From Azospira inquinata (GTDB taxonomy: Bacteria; Pseudomonadota; Gammaproteobacteria; Burkholderiales; Rhodocyclaceae), in the NCBI RefSeq assembly GCF_018905915.1, contig NZ_CP064782.1, positions 3,038,001 to 3,102,000 on the forward strand: 64,000 nucleotides of DNA. Direction: 5' to 3'. The position numbers were made by a program, and so were the translations under genes. Below, one piece after another: positions 1 through 8,384 of the stretch (position 1 is its first letter; each line of letters begins with the position of its first letter). The notes beneath the pieces were generated by a model that made no database searches, was not told the origin of the DNA, and worked only from the letters and a program-made list of their open reading frames with translations.

Positions 1-2
1 TC

Positions 3-371
3 CAGGTCCGGGCGGCGGGCCATATCCTGCTGCTTACCTCGGATATTGAGGCGGCGGACGAGGCGGCCCTCCTGGCCCGTTATCCCGGCGCCCTGGGGGC
101 GGAGGTGCTGGTGGTCCCCCATCACGGCAGCAAAACTTCCTCCTCCCCGGCCTTTGTGGCGGCGGTGGGGGCCCGGGAAGTGATTTACCCGGTGGGTTAT
201 CGCAACCGCTTCGGCCATCCCCGGCCCGAAATTCTGGCCCGCTACCAAGGTGCCCGGGCCTGGCGCACGGACCGGGACGGGGCTATTTCCCTGCGTCTGG
301 GGCCCCAGGTGGCCCTATCCGGCGCCCGGGCCACCTGGCCCCGCTACTGGCGAAAGGTAATGCTAGACTAG
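3..371 (+). CDS. comEC: ComEC/Rec2 competence protein, C-terminal end (5' end outside window)
   Basis: This is the last part of the inner-membrane DNA uptake channel ComEC, which passes single-stranded DNA into the cytoplasm during natural transformation. The open frame runs in from the window edge at base 3. The visible part is the end of the metallo-beta-lactamase-like domain: a TSD turn, then VVPHHGSKTSSS and a YPVGYRNRFGHP motif, both typical of the ComEC C-terminus. No membrane segments remain in this fragment. The alpha/beta hydrolase gene follows 37 bases downstream on the same strand. The family call is firm. Whether the full gene is intact cannot be seen here. Confidence 0.88.
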   Translation, partial: QVRAAGHILLLTSDIEAADEAALLARYPGALGAEVLVVPHHGSKTSSSPAFVAAVGAREVIYPVGYRNRFGHPRPEILARYQGARAWRTDRDGAISLRLGPQVALSGARATWPRYWRKVMLD

Positions 372-408
372 GGTCGTTGCCTTAGGGCGCCTCCACGGGA
401 GTGGTTTC

Positions 409-1314
409 ATGGGTTTATCCGACTGTATCCACTGCGTTTTCCCCGACCGGGACATGCGCCAGAACACGGTGCTGTGCGCCGCCCTGGACGGTACCGGCCT
501 GTACCGCATGGCCTATACGGAATGGGGCGATCCCACCAATCCCAAGGTGCTGCTGTGCGTCCACGGCCTGACCCGCAATGGCCGGGATTTCGATTATCTG
601 GCCCAGCAGCTGGCCAAGGATTACCGGGTGGTGTGCCCGGACGTGGTGGGGCGGGGGGCCAGCGACTGGCTGCAAAAGCCCGAGGGCTATGGCTTTCCCC
701 AGTACGTGGCGGATATGGTCACCCTCATCGCCCGGCTGGATGTGAAGGAACTCCATTGGCTGGGCACCTCCATGGGGGGACTCATCGGCATGCTCCTGGC
801 CAGCATGGAGCGCAGCCCCATCACCCGCCTGATTCTCAACGACGTGGGGCCGGTGATCAGCAACGACTCCCTACGCCGCATCGGGGACTATGTGGGAGGC
901 CAGCCCAGCTTTTCCTCCCCGGAGGAGGCGGAGGCCTATATCCGCCAGATCAGCGCCCCCTTCGGCCCGTTGAATGACACCCAATGGGCCTTTCTGGCCC
1001 GCCACAGCATTACCCGGCGGGAGGATGGCCTGTGGCACATGCATTATGACCCGGCCATCGGCGAGCCCTTCAAGCTGGGCTTCATGATGCACCAGGACGT
1101 GATCCTCTGGCCCTATTACGACGCCATTCGCTGCCCCACCCTGGTAATCCGGGGGGCGGAATCCGATCTCCTGTCCCGGGAATCCCTGGAAGAAATGTCC
1201 CTGCGGGGCCCTCGGGCCTGGACCCGGGAAATTCCCGGGGTGGGCCATGCCCCCATGTTCCTGGATGACGCCCAGGTGGGGGTGGTACGGGAATTTCTCC
1301 TGGGCGGGGCATGA
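409..1314 (+). CDS. alpha/beta-fold hydrolase
   Basis: A 301-residue alpha/beta hydrolase, probably cytoplasmic since no signal peptide is visible. The oxyanion-hole motif HGLTRNGRDF lies near residue 52, the nucleophile elbow GTSMGG at 119-124 (Ser121), and the catalytic His in GVGHAPMF at about 280. These fit an esterase or C-C hydrolase of unknown substrate. The ATG at 409 has a GGGAG-like ribosome site about 9 bases upstream. A second ATG at 454 is possible and would remove a cysteine-containing N-terminus. Its stop overlaps the start of the next hydrolase gene as ATGA, so the two are probably co-translated. The substrate cannot be told from sequence. Confidence 0.85.
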   Translation: MGLSDCIHCVFPDRDMRQNTVLCAALDGTGLYRMAYTEWGDPTNPKVLLCVHGLTRNGRDFDYLAQQLAKDYRVVCPDVVGRGASDWLQKPEGYGFPQYVADMVTLIARLDVKELHWLGTSMGGLIGMLLASMERSPITRLILNDVGPVISNDSLRRIGDYVGGQPSFSSPEEAEAYIRQISAPFGPLNDTQWAFLARHSITRREDGLWHMHYDPAIGEPFKLGFMMHQDVILWPYYDAIRCPTLVIRGAESDLLSRESLEEMSLRGPRAWTREIPGVGHAPMFLDDAQVGVVREFLLGGA

Positions 1315-2147
1315 AGGGTGCGGCCCAAGCCGGGCCCGGGCCGGTAAGGTCCCAGCCCGGGCGCCAGAGGGTGCTGGGCCTGGACCTGGAGGTACTGGAT
1401 CTGGTCCCGGCCTTAGGCCCTACCCCGGAAGCCCCGACCCTGGTGTTTCTCCACGAAGGCCTGGGGGCCGTCTCCTTCTGGCGGGATTTTCCCGCCCGGC
1501 TGGTGGCGGCCACAGGCTGCCCGGCCCTGGTTTATTCTCGCCCCGGCTATGGGACGTCGGATCCGGCCGCCCAGCCTCGCGGGCCGGATTACCTGGAGCG
1601 GGAGGGAGAGACCGTGCTGCCCGCCCTTCTGGCCGCCCGGCATATCCGGCAACCTCTGCTGATCGGCCACTCCGACGGGGCCTCCATTGCCCTTATTTAC
1701 GGGAGCGCCTTTCCTGACCATCTGGTGGGGGCGGCGGTCCTGGCTCCCCATCTCTGGGTGGAGGAAGCGGCCCTGGCGGGCATTCGCCAGGCGGGCAGAC
1801 TCTGGCGGGAGACGGACTGGCCCACCCGCCTGGCCCGGCATCACGGGGACCCGGAGCGGGTATTCCGGGAATGGCACGACACCTGGCTTTCCCCGGCTTT
1901 TCGGGGGTGGGATATCCGGGGGCGGCTGGGGACGTTTCGCGCTCCCCTCCTGGCAATCCAGGGAGAAGGGGATGAATACGCTACTCCGGAACAGGTGCGG
2001 GCCTTGCCCCGTCTGGTTTCGGGCCCGGTGAGGGTGGCGGAAATACCCCGCTGCGGCCATACCCCCTTCCGGGACCAGCCCGAACAGGTCCTGGCCCTGC
2101 TGACGGATTTCGTGAATTCCCGGAAAGGGGCGGTAGGGGCGGGGTAG
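1311..2147 (+). CDS. alpha/beta-fold hydrolase (second of an overlapping pair)
   Basis: A 278-residue alpha/beta hydrolase whose ATG overlaps the previous stop (ATGA at 1311-1314), a sign of translational coupling. The chain has LVFLHEGLG as oxyanion region near residue 45, the nucleophile elbow GHSDGA at 119-124 (Ser121), an acid in GEGDEYAT, and the catalytic His in RCGHTPF at about 250. It is not a tandem copy of its neighbour: outside the motifs the two proteins differ strongly. The N-terminal 25 residues are rich in Gly, Pro and Ala and may not be conserved. Substrate unknown. A heptanucleotide repeat tract begins about 100 bases after the stop. Confidence 0.83.
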   Translation: MKGAAQAGPGPVRSQPGRQRVLGLDLEVLDLVPALGPTPEAPTLVFLHEGLGAVSFWRDFPARLVAATGCPALVYSRPGYGTSDPAAQPRGPDYLEREGETVLPALLAARHIRQPLLIGHSDGASIALIYGSAFPDHLVGAAVLAPHLWVEEAALAGIRQAGRLWRETDWPTRLARHHGDPERVFREWHDTWLSPAFRGWDIRGRLGTFRAPLLAIQGEGDEYATPEQVRALPRLVSGPVRVAEIPRCGHTPFRDQPEQVLALLTDFVNSRKGAVGAG

Positions 2148-2250
2148 CAGGGGGGAAGGTATGTGGGGCAACACTGGGCGCGGGGTTACGTCTATGGCTC
2201 GAGACAGCGGAAATCGCCTGCTTTTTCCCTTGCGTTGCGGCAAGACTAAG

Positions 2251-2320
2251 CCCCAAGCCCCAAGCCCCAAGCCCCAAGCCCCAGGACTCAGGACTCAGGA
2301 CTCAGGACTCAGGACTCAGG
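2251..2320. repeat. tandem heptanucleotide repeats, two different units back to back
   Basis: Four copies of CCCCAAG (2251-2278) and a partial fifth run directly into five copies of GGACTCA (2284-2318). A degenerate tail then continues into the stop codon of mtfA at 2330-2332. Both units are 7 bases long. The tract lies between two converging genes and codes for nothing visible. Short heptad repeats of this kind are known in some bacteria, notably filamentous cyanobacteria, and vary in copy number by slippage. Confidence 0.9.
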
Positions 2321-2329
2321 CCCCATGAC

Positions 2330-3136
2330 TCAGGACTGGGCGCCCGCCGGATCCTGGCGGTAAAAAGCCGCCAACTCCCGGTACAGAGCCGGGTAGGCCT
2401 GGGCCAGGACGGCGGGAGTCTCAAAAAAGCTTTCCGAGGCCACGGCGAAAAATTCCCCCGGATTTTCCGCCCCGTAGGGGTCCAGGGGCAGGGCGTCCCA
2501 GGCGGCCTGGGCGGCGCTTTCGGACAGGGCCTCGGCTTGGTCCACCCGGCGGCAGAAATCCTCGTAGGCCTGATCCAGGGCCGCCATCCAGCGGTCCTGA
2601 GCTGCCCGGTCGGGCAGGGGAGGAATGCCGTCCGCCGGGCCGTTGATCATGTCCAGCTTGTGGGCGAATTCATGGATCACCACGTTATAACCCTGGCCCG
2701 CCATGGCCGCGTCGCTCCAGGAGAGGATCAGGGGGCCGCCCTGCCACGCCTCTCCCGAAGCCACTTCCCGGAATTCGTGGATTACCCCGTTATCGTCCAT
2801 GACCTGGCGATGGACCAGAAATTCTCCCGGATAGACCAGGATTTCCACCCAGCCTCCGTACCAGTCGAGCCCCAGGTTGAGGATGGGGAGACAGCCCTGG
2901 AGGGCGATGCAGAGGCACATGGGGTCGCTCAGGGCCAGCCCTCCGGCGGCGGCAAATTCCTTTTCTCGGAGAAAGCGGGCGCAGAGTTCTCGCAGGCGGG
3001 CAAGCTCCTCCGGGGTGAGGCGGGCGAGAAAGGGGAGGGCCCCCACCTCCCGTCGCCACAGGGCTTCCGGGATGTCTGGGGGCAGGCGGCGGCCCGGTAA
3101 CCGGTCCGCCAAGCGTCGCCACAGGCCCTCGGCCAT
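2330..3136 (-). CDS. mtfA: MtfA-type zinc-dependent peptidase
   Basis: A 268-residue cytosolic zinc peptidase of the MtfA (YeeI) family. In enterobacteria MtfA titrates the glucose repressor Mlc and has aminopeptidase activity. The zinc motif HEFAHKLD is at residues 155-162 (His155, Glu156, His159). The family block around YPGEFLVHR and the C-terminal PGEFFAVASESFF carrying the third ligand region are present. Length matches the family. It starts 2 bases after the stop of the EamA gene, so both are probably one operon. The stop codon lies in the decaying end of the heptanucleotide tract, so repeat changes could alter the C-terminus. Whether an Mlc homologue exists here is unknown. Confidence 0.88.
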   Translation of the reverse strand: MAEGLWRRLADRLPGRRLPPDIPEALWRREVGALPFLARLTPEELARLRELCARFLREKEFAAAGGLALSDPMCLCIALQGCLPILNLGLDWYGGWVEILVYPGEFLVHRQVMDDNGVIHEFREVASGEAWQGGPLILSWSDAAMAGQGYNVVIHEFAHKLDMINGPADGIPPLPDRAAQDRWMAALDQAYEDFCRRVDQAEALSESAAQAAWDALPLDPYGAENPGEFFAVASESFFETPAVLAQAYPALYRELAAFYRQDPAGAQS

Positions 3137-3138
3137 GG

Positions 3139-4059
3139 TTAGGGAGCGCCCGCCACCCGGGGGCGGAAGGCGGTGGTGAGGTAAATGCCCGCGAAAATCA
3201 GGGCGATGCCCACCCCGTGGTACAGATGGGGCACTTCCCCCAGGAACAGGGCAGAAAGCAGGGTGCCGAAAACGGGCATGAGGTGGATGAAGAGGCTGGC
3301 CTTATTGGCCCCTACCTCGGCTACCCCCCGGTTGTAGAAAATAAAACCGATAAAGCTGGGGATGATGCCCACGTACAGCACCCCGGCCAGGGATCCGGCA
3401 TGGAGGCTCATATGCCGTCCCGGTCCCCCTAGCCAGCCCAACTCCCAGGCGTAGGCCGGGGCCAGGCTGAGGATGCCCACCACGGTCAGGGCCGCCATGA
3501 GCAGGGCCGGATGGACCCCCGCCGGGCGCTTGTGCAGGCCCACGGTGTACAGGGCCCAGGTGACCACCGCCAGCAGCAGCCAGAGATCGCCCCGATTCAG
3601 GCGCAGCCCGGCCAGCACCCCCATGTCCCCCTGACTCACCACCGTGGCCACCCCGGCCAGGGACACCAGTACCCCCAGGCCTTCCACCCGGTTCAGGTGC
3701 TTACCGAGAAAGGCCCAGGAAATGGCGATGGTGACAATGGGAATGAAGGAATTGAGGAGCAGGGCGTTGGTGGCCGTAGTGTATTGGAGCCCCACATAGG
3801 CGAAGGTGTTGTAGCCGCCGATGCCCAGCAGCCCCAAGAGCAGCACCGCCAGCCAGCCTTTTCGCAGGGCTGGCCACTGGCGCCGCCAGTGGGGCCAGGC
3901 CAGGGGCAGGGTACAGGCCAGGGCGATGACCCAGCGCCAGAAGGCCAGGGCGACCGGGGGCACGTCGGCCCGCAGGCCCCGGCCGACCACGATATTGCCG
4001 GACCAGAAAAGGGCGGTGAGGGTGAGGAGCAAATAGGGGTGACGCATCCACTTGGGCAT
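3139..4059 (-). CDS. EamA-family (DMT superfamily) transporter
   Basis: A 306-residue inner-membrane protein with about ten hydrophobic segments arranged as two EamA repeats of five helices each, the usual length for drug/metabolite exporters. The N-terminus MPKWMRHPYLLLTLTALFWSGNIVVGRG is typical of EamA proteins, and the second repeat begins around residue 155. Substrates range from amino acids to cofactors and cannot be guessed here. mtfA follows within 2 bases. Upstream, a gap of about 425 bases separates the gene from relA on the other strand. Confidence 0.87.
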   Translation of the reverse strand: MPKWMRHPYLLLTLTALFWSGNIVVGRGLRADVPPVALAFWRWVIALACTLPLAWPHWRRQWPALRKGWLAVLLLGLLGIGGYNTFAYVGLQYTTATNALLLNSFIPIVTIAISWAFLGKHLNRVEGLGVLVSLAGVATVVSQGDMGVLAGLRLNRGDLWLLLAVVTWALYTVGLHKRPAGVHPALLMAALTVVGILSLAPAYAWELGWLGGPGRHMSLHAGSLAGVLYVGIIPSFIGFIFYNRGVAEVGANKASLFIHLMPVFGTLLSALFLGEVPHLYHGVGIALIFAGIYLTTAFRPRVAGAP

Positions 4060-4473
4060 GATGGGGCGGTGATTCCGTGTTGGGGGAAGGCGGTAGGGCC
4101 GTCAGATGCTGCCGGATAGCCCGGGCTCCCGGCGCCGCGTCTGGTTTCGGGCCGAGGGGCTAGGGGTAAGGGCCAGGGGGCATTCTAGCCTCCCGGCCCG
4201 GGGGCCGGTATGGGGGAATTCCCCGGCGGCTTTTTTGTAACGGGGCGTGACCAGCTTATTCCGACTTGGCCCGGACTAGCCTTTGTTGCCGAGGGGCTAG
4301 GCGGGGGCAGGGAAACCCGGATGAGGCCTGTCCTGGGGCGGTGGAGCGCCCATGCCCGGGGAATGGAATAGGCCTGGTTCCGGTAGGGATAAATGGGCCG
4401 TTGTGCCTTGCAGCAAGCCATTTTCCGCCGGGCTGGGAAAAGTTTTGTAAAGGCTAAGTCAGCTTCGGGGCGC
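4060..4473. other. intergenic region between the EamA gene and relA
   Basis: This divergent gap must hold the promoters for both neighbours. It is GC-rich with several short self-complementary stretches, for example around 4190-4215. I see no convincing small gene, RNA or operator. The only strong element is the TATAAT box listed separately. Confidence 0.5.
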
Positions 4474-4479
4474 TATAAT
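4474..4479 (+). promoter_or_regulatory. -10 box (TATAAT) directly before relA
   Basis: A perfect TATAAT lies 6 bases before the ATG chosen for relA. No good -35 hexamer is seen at 16-18 bases; TTGTAA at 4445-4450 is too far. If used, transcription would start at about 4486, on the start codon itself. Confidence 0.45.
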
Positions 4480-4485
4480 TCGCCC

Positions 4486-6699
4486 ATGGTTTCCGTCGTA
4501 CATTCCATCGCCGCACAGAGCGATTTCGAACAGTCCTTGCAAACCCTTGGGGATGGCCTGGGTGAAGCGGATATGGCCGCTTTGCGTAAGGCCGCCGACT
4601 TTGCCCGGGAGGCCTACGGGGATTTGACCCTGGGCAGCGGGGAAGGCTGCTGGCGCCACGCCCTGGGCATGGCCCTGATCATTGCCGGTCTGAAACTGGA
4701 CGTGGACGCCCGGGTGGCGGCCCTCCTTTTCGCCATTTCCACCTACGATGACGAGGGGCTGGAAAAAATCCGTAGCGGCTTCGGGGAAGGGGTCACCGAC
4801 CTGGTGGCCGGGGTTTCCCGGCTCAATCGCCTGCGCCCCATTACCCGGGATTTTGTCGCCGACACGGACCAGAATCCTCAGGAAATGAAGGCCCAGGTGG
4901 AGGTGCTGCGGAAAATGCTCCTGGCCATGGTGGAGGACATCCGGGTGGTGTTGCTGCGCCTGGCCTCCCGCACCCAGACCCTGCGCTATTACGCCGCCGA
5001 GCCGGACGATCTGCGCGTCCAGGTGGCCCGGGAAACCCTGGAAATTTACTCCCCCCTGGCCAATCGCCTGGGAGTCTGGGAATTGAAGTGGGAACTGGAG
5101 GATTTGTCCTTCCGTTTCCTGCACCCGGACACCTACAAAAAAATCGCCAAGATGCTGGACGAAAAGCGTCTGGAGCGGGAGCACTTCATTGCCGACGCGG
5201 TGGCCCGCTTGCGCCGGGAGCTGGAAGCCACGGGTATCCGCAACGCCAAGGTTTACGGCCGCCCCAAGCACATCTATTCCATCTGGAACAAGATGCGCAA
5301 AAAGGGGGTGGATTTTTCCGAGGTGTACGACGTCCGGGCCGTACGGGTCATCGTGGATGAGGTGAAGGAGTGCTACACGGTGCTGGGCATCGTGCACAAC
5401 ATCTGGACCCCCATCCCCAAGGAATTCGACGACTACATTTCCAACCCCAAGGGCAACTACTACCGTTCCCTCCACACCGCCGTGCGCTGTCCGGACGGTC
5501 GGGCCCTGGAGGTGCAGATCCGTACCTGGGAAATGCACAAGCACGCCGAACTGGGCATTGCCGCCCACTGGCGCTACAAGGAAGGCACCAAGGGCACCGG
5601 GGAAGAGCGCTACGACGAAAAAATCGCCTGGTTGCGCCAGCTGCTGACCTGGAAGGACGAAGTCACCGACTCCTCCGACTGGGTCAATCATTACAAGCAG
5701 GCGGCCCTGGACGAGACGGTGTATGTCATGACCCCCCAGGGCAAGGTGGTGGATTTGCCCCGGGGCGCCACTCCGGTGGATTTCGCCTATCGCTTGCATA
5801 CGGACGTGGGTCATCGTTGCCGGGGGGCCAAGGTGAATGGGGTGCTGGTGCCTCTGGATACGGCCTTGAAGACCGGTCAGCAGGTGGAAATCGTCACCGT
5901 CAAGCAGGGCGGCCCTTCCCGGGACTGGCTCAATCCGGCCCTGGGCTATATCGGCACCAAGACCGCCCGGACCAAGGTGCGGGCCTGGTTTGCCACCCAG
6001 GCCCTGGAAGAAAGCCTGACGGAAGGGCGCAGCATCATTACCAAGGAACTCCAGCGTCTCAACGCCGGAGGTTCCAACCTGGACGAGCTGGCCACCAAGC
6101 TGGGCTATGCCAAGCCGGATGACCTGTTCATCGCCGCCGCCCGGGGCGAGCTGAATCTGCGCCTTTTCCAATCCACCGTCCGGGGCCACGATGCGCCACC
6201 GGAAGAGGTGCCGGAAATGGCCCCCATGCGTCCTCCCTCCGAGGACCATGGGGCAGGGGACCGGGGCATTCTCATTGTGGGGGTGGGCAAGCTGCTTACC
6301 CAGTTGGCCCGCTGCTGCAAGCCCGCACCGCCAGACCCCATTCAGGGCTTTATCACCCGGGGCAAGGGGGTATCCATTCACCGGGCCGACTGCTCCAATT
6401 TCGCCAATCTCATGGCCCTCCATCCGGAGCGGGTGATTGAGGCGGAATGGGGCCAGCAGCCGGAAGGTCAGTTCCCCGTGGATATCGTGGTGGATGCCCA
6501 GGATCGTCAGGGCCTGCTGCGGGATATTTCGGATGTCTTCGCCCGGGAAAAGATCAATGTGATCGGGGTCAATACGGTGTCCAAGCAGGGCCAGGCCCAC
6601 ATGGGCTTCACCGTGGAAGTGGCCAGCCTGCATCAGCTGAATCGGGCGCTGAAATTAATCCACGGGGTCCACGGCGTTTCCGGCGCCCGCCGGGGGTGA
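4486..6699 (+). CDS. relA: GTP pyrophosphokinase RelA ((p)ppGpp synthetase I)
   Basis: Ribosome-associated stringent-response enzyme that makes (p)ppGpp from ATP and GTP/GDP during amino acid starvation. The 737 residues hold, in order: a degenerate hydrolase-like domain without the HD/ED pair (FAISTYDDEGLEKI), so no hydrolysis is expected; the synthetase domain (RPKHIYSIWNKM, then EFDDYISNPKGNYYRSLHT and the EVQIRTWEMHKHAE motif); a TGS domain from VYVMTPQGKVVDLPRG; a Cys-containing linker (ARCCKP); and a C-terminal ACT domain. The frame is open 93 bases further upstream, but the ATG at 4486 is preferred because a TATAAT box lies within the extension and family proteins begin with this MVSVVHS-type sequence. 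A strong terminator follows at 6910-6950. Confidence 0.95.
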   Translation: MVSVVHSIAAQSDFEQSLQTLGDGLGEADMAALRKAADFAREAYGDLTLGSGEGCWRHALGMALIIAGLKLDVDARVAALLFAISTYDDEGLEKIRSGFGEGVTDLVAGVSRLNRLRPITRDFVADTDQNPQEMKAQVEVLRKMLLAMVEDIRVVLLRLASRTQTLRYYAAEPDDLRVQVARETLEIYSPLANRLGVWELKWELEDLSFRFLHPDTYKKIAKMLDEKRLEREHFIADAVARLRRELEATGIRNAKVYGRPKHIYSIWNKMRKKGVDFSEVYDVRAVRVIVDEVKECYTVLGIVHNIWTPIPKEFDDYISNPKGNYYRSLHTAVRCPDGRALEVQIRTWEMHKHAELGIAAHWRYKEGTKGTGEERYDEKIAWLRQLLTWKDEVTDSSDWVNHYKQAALDETVYVMTPQGKVVDLPRGATPVDFAYRLHTDVGHRCRGAKVNGVLVPLDTALKTGQQVEIVTVKQGGPSRDWLNPALGYIGTKTARTKVRAWFATQALEESLTEGRSIITKELQRLNAGGSNLDELATKLGYAKPDDLFIAAARGELNLRLFQSTVRGHDAPPEEVPEMAPMRPPSEDHGAGDRGILIVGVGKLLTQLARCCKPAPPDPIQGFITRGKGVSIHRADCSNFANLMALHPERVIEAEWGQQPEGQFPVDIVVDAQDRQGLLRDISDVFAREKINVIGVNTVSKQGQAHMGFTVEVASLHQLNRALKLIHGVHGVSGARRG

Positions 6700-6909
6700 A
6701 GGGAAGGTGCCTGGGGCTCCGGTTCCGCGAGGGTTTTTCCTGGGGCGGTAGGGGGGGGCCGGAAGTCCCGGTTCCTTTCCTTCGAAGGATTTCCAAGGCA
6801 GGTTTGAGAGCTCCCTAAGCCCGCGCCCAGGTTTTGATGGGGGTGTTGCTATTCTGCTTTAATAAAAACGGATAGTGAATTGAAAAATAATTATTTTTAA
6901 AATTTAAAT
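6700..6909. other. relA-ihfB intergenic, AT-rich part
   Basis: Downstream of relA the sequence stays GC-rich to about 6840, then becomes very AT-rich (6850-6910) before the terminator stem. I see no gene or recognisable site in it. Confidence 0.5.
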
Positions 6910-6950
6910 CCCCATAAAAAAGGCGCCTAGATGGCGCCTTTTTTATGGGG
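6910..6950. terminator. bidirectional intrinsic terminator between relA and ihfB
   Basis: Perfect 18-bp inverted repeat: CCCCATAAAAAAGGCGCC at 6910-6927 and its complement at 6933-6950, with loop TAGAT. The A-run on one arm and T-run on the other give a U-tract in either direction, so it can end both converging genes. Confidence 0.9.
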
Positions 6951-7030
6951 GACTCCCTGAAGGTGGGGGCTGGATAGAACTTAAGCTATTGGTTTAGATT
7001 GATAGCGTAAGCAATTGATTGCTAGGCTTA

Positions 7031-7348
7031 TTAAGCGACCCGTCGCTTATCCGTAGCTTCCCGCTCCGCCGTGGCCTGGACCCGATCCCGCAATTCCTTG
7101 CCGGCCTTGAAGTGGGGAACGTGCTTGGCGGCCACTTCCACCTGTTCTCCGGTCTTGGGGTTGCGGCCCGTGCGGGAGGGGCGGAAATTCAGGGTGAAAC
7201 TGCCGAATCCCCGGATTTCCACCCGGTCGCCCCGGACCAGGGCGTCGGAAATTTCGTCCAATACCAGATTGACCGCCAGATCCACGTCCTTGGCGGTCAG
7301 GTGGGTCAGTTTGCCTGCCAGAATGGCTACGAGTTCGGATTTGGTCAT
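7031..7348 (-). CDS. ihfB: integration host factor subunit beta
   Basis: A 105-residue DNA-bending protein that pairs with IHF-alpha to bend DNA in recombination, replication and sigma-54 promoter activation. The N-terminus [11 protein letters not shown], the body [25 protein letters not shown] and the C-terminal [14 protein letters not shown] match IhfB rather than HU or IHF-alpha. It has a short extra tail ([11 protein letters not shown]) beyond the E. coli length of 94. It lies 65 bases downstream of rdgC, same strand, and may be read with it. In many proteobacteria ihfB sits after rpsA; here it does not, so a second copy elsewhere is possible. Confidence 0.93.
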   Translation of the reverse strand: MTKSELVAILAGKLTHLTAKDVDLAVNLVLDEISDALVRGDRVEIRGFGSFTLNFRPSRTGRNPKTGEQVEVAAKHVPHFKAGKELRDRVQATAEREATDKRRVA

Positions 7349-7413
7349 GGACCTATTTTAACTTATAAATCAATCGAGTGGCGCTGCCTTGTGAGAAAAA
7401 TCCGGGCTTTTTC

Positions 7414-8316
7414 TCAGCTCAGGCTGGCTTCGCCCCCCAGGGCGGCGACCAGATCGGGGAGAAAACGGGCCAGTTCCCCGGTCATCAGGGCGAAATCTGC
7501 GTCAAATTGCTCCGCCGCTGTCTCCGCCTGGGTTTCCGCCTCTTCCTTGATGATGTCCAGGAAGGCCAGACGCTTGATTTCCAGCTTGTCCGTGAGAACG
7601 AAGGAGAGCCGGTCTTTCCAGGTCAGGGCGAGGCGGGTGGGTACCTTACCCGCCACGATGTGTTCCCGGATTTCCGTGCCGTCCAGAGGGTGGCGCACAT
7701 AACGCACCGTGGCCTTTTCCTCCAGGGGGGAGCGGAGTTCGCAATCCCGGTCCACGGTGAAATCCGCCGGGGCTTCCCCGGATACCAGCCAGTCGGTCAT
7801 GGCCGCCGTGGGGGAAAGCTGGGTGTGCAGGCGGGTGAGGGGGAATTCGTCCAGGGATTTGCCCAGGAGTTCCAGCACTTCGTCCGCCTTGGCGCCGCTG
7901 GAGGCATCCACCGCCAGCCAGCCGTGGGCCGTGTCGAGCCAGACAAAGGTGCTGCGCCGCCGGGTGAAGGCCCGGGGCAGGAGTTCTTCCCGTACCCGTT
8001 CCTTGATTTCCCGCAGCTGTTTGCGGCCTACCGGATAATCCTGCTGCTCCTGGATTTCTTCGGCCCGTTCCGCCGCCACCTGGTTGATGACCCCGGCGGG
8101 CAGCAACTTGGTCTCGGTGCAGGCGGCCAGCAGGTACTGGCGTTCCAGACCATAGGCTAGGCGTTCATCCCGGCAGGGGGAAGCCCAGCCCCGACTCTGC
8201 ATGTCCTGGTTGCCGCAGGGTTGGAAGCGGTTGCGCCCCAGCTGGGTTTCCAGGGCTTCGGCACTGATCTGCCAATCGGGGGGCAGACGGTAAATCTGTA
8301 GATTCTTGAACCACAT
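7414..8316 (-). CDS. rdgC: recombination-associated protein RdgC
   Basis: A 300-residue nucleoid protein that binds duplex DNA as a ring-shaped dimer and limits RecA activity. The N-terminus MWFKNLQIYRL and the blocks GWASPCRDE, LLPAGVINQ and VREELLPRAF are hallmark RdgC sequences, and the length fits the family. The start is set by this conserved N-terminus. It is followed by ihfB after 65 bases, so two DNA-structuring proteins share a likely transcript. Upstream, 68 bases separate it from the stop of the GGDEF-EAL gene on the same strand. No unusual feature is seen. Confidence 0.95.
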   Translation of the reverse strand: MWFKNLQIYRLPPDWQISAEALETQLGRNRFQPCGNQDMQSRGWASPCRDERLAYGLERQYLLAACTETKLLPAGVINQVAAERAEEIQEQQDYPVGRKQLREIKERVREELLPRAFTRRRSTFVWLDTAHGWLAVDASSGAKADEVLELLGKSLDEFPLTRLHTQLSPTAAMTDWLVSGEAPADFTVDRDCELRSPLEEKATVRYVRHPLDGTEIREHIVAGKVPTRLALTWKDRLSFVLTDKLEIKRLAFLDIIKEEAETQAETAAEQFDADFALMTGELARFLPDLVAALGGEASLS

Positions 8317-8384
8317 GGCGGGACTTGTTGAGGCAAAGGGCGAATTTTACGCCAGGAGCCGGGCCCTTGTCCCGACGCCCGGGG

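Noticed and set aside
2251..2320. CRISPR-like repeat array
   Set aside because: The units are 7 bases with no spacers, and no cas genes are present. It is a simple tandem repeat.
4459..6633. 724-codon open frame opposite relA
   Set aside because: It is the antisense shadow of a GC-rich gene. Its translation is rich in His, Gly and Pro and matches no family, while relA is unambiguous.
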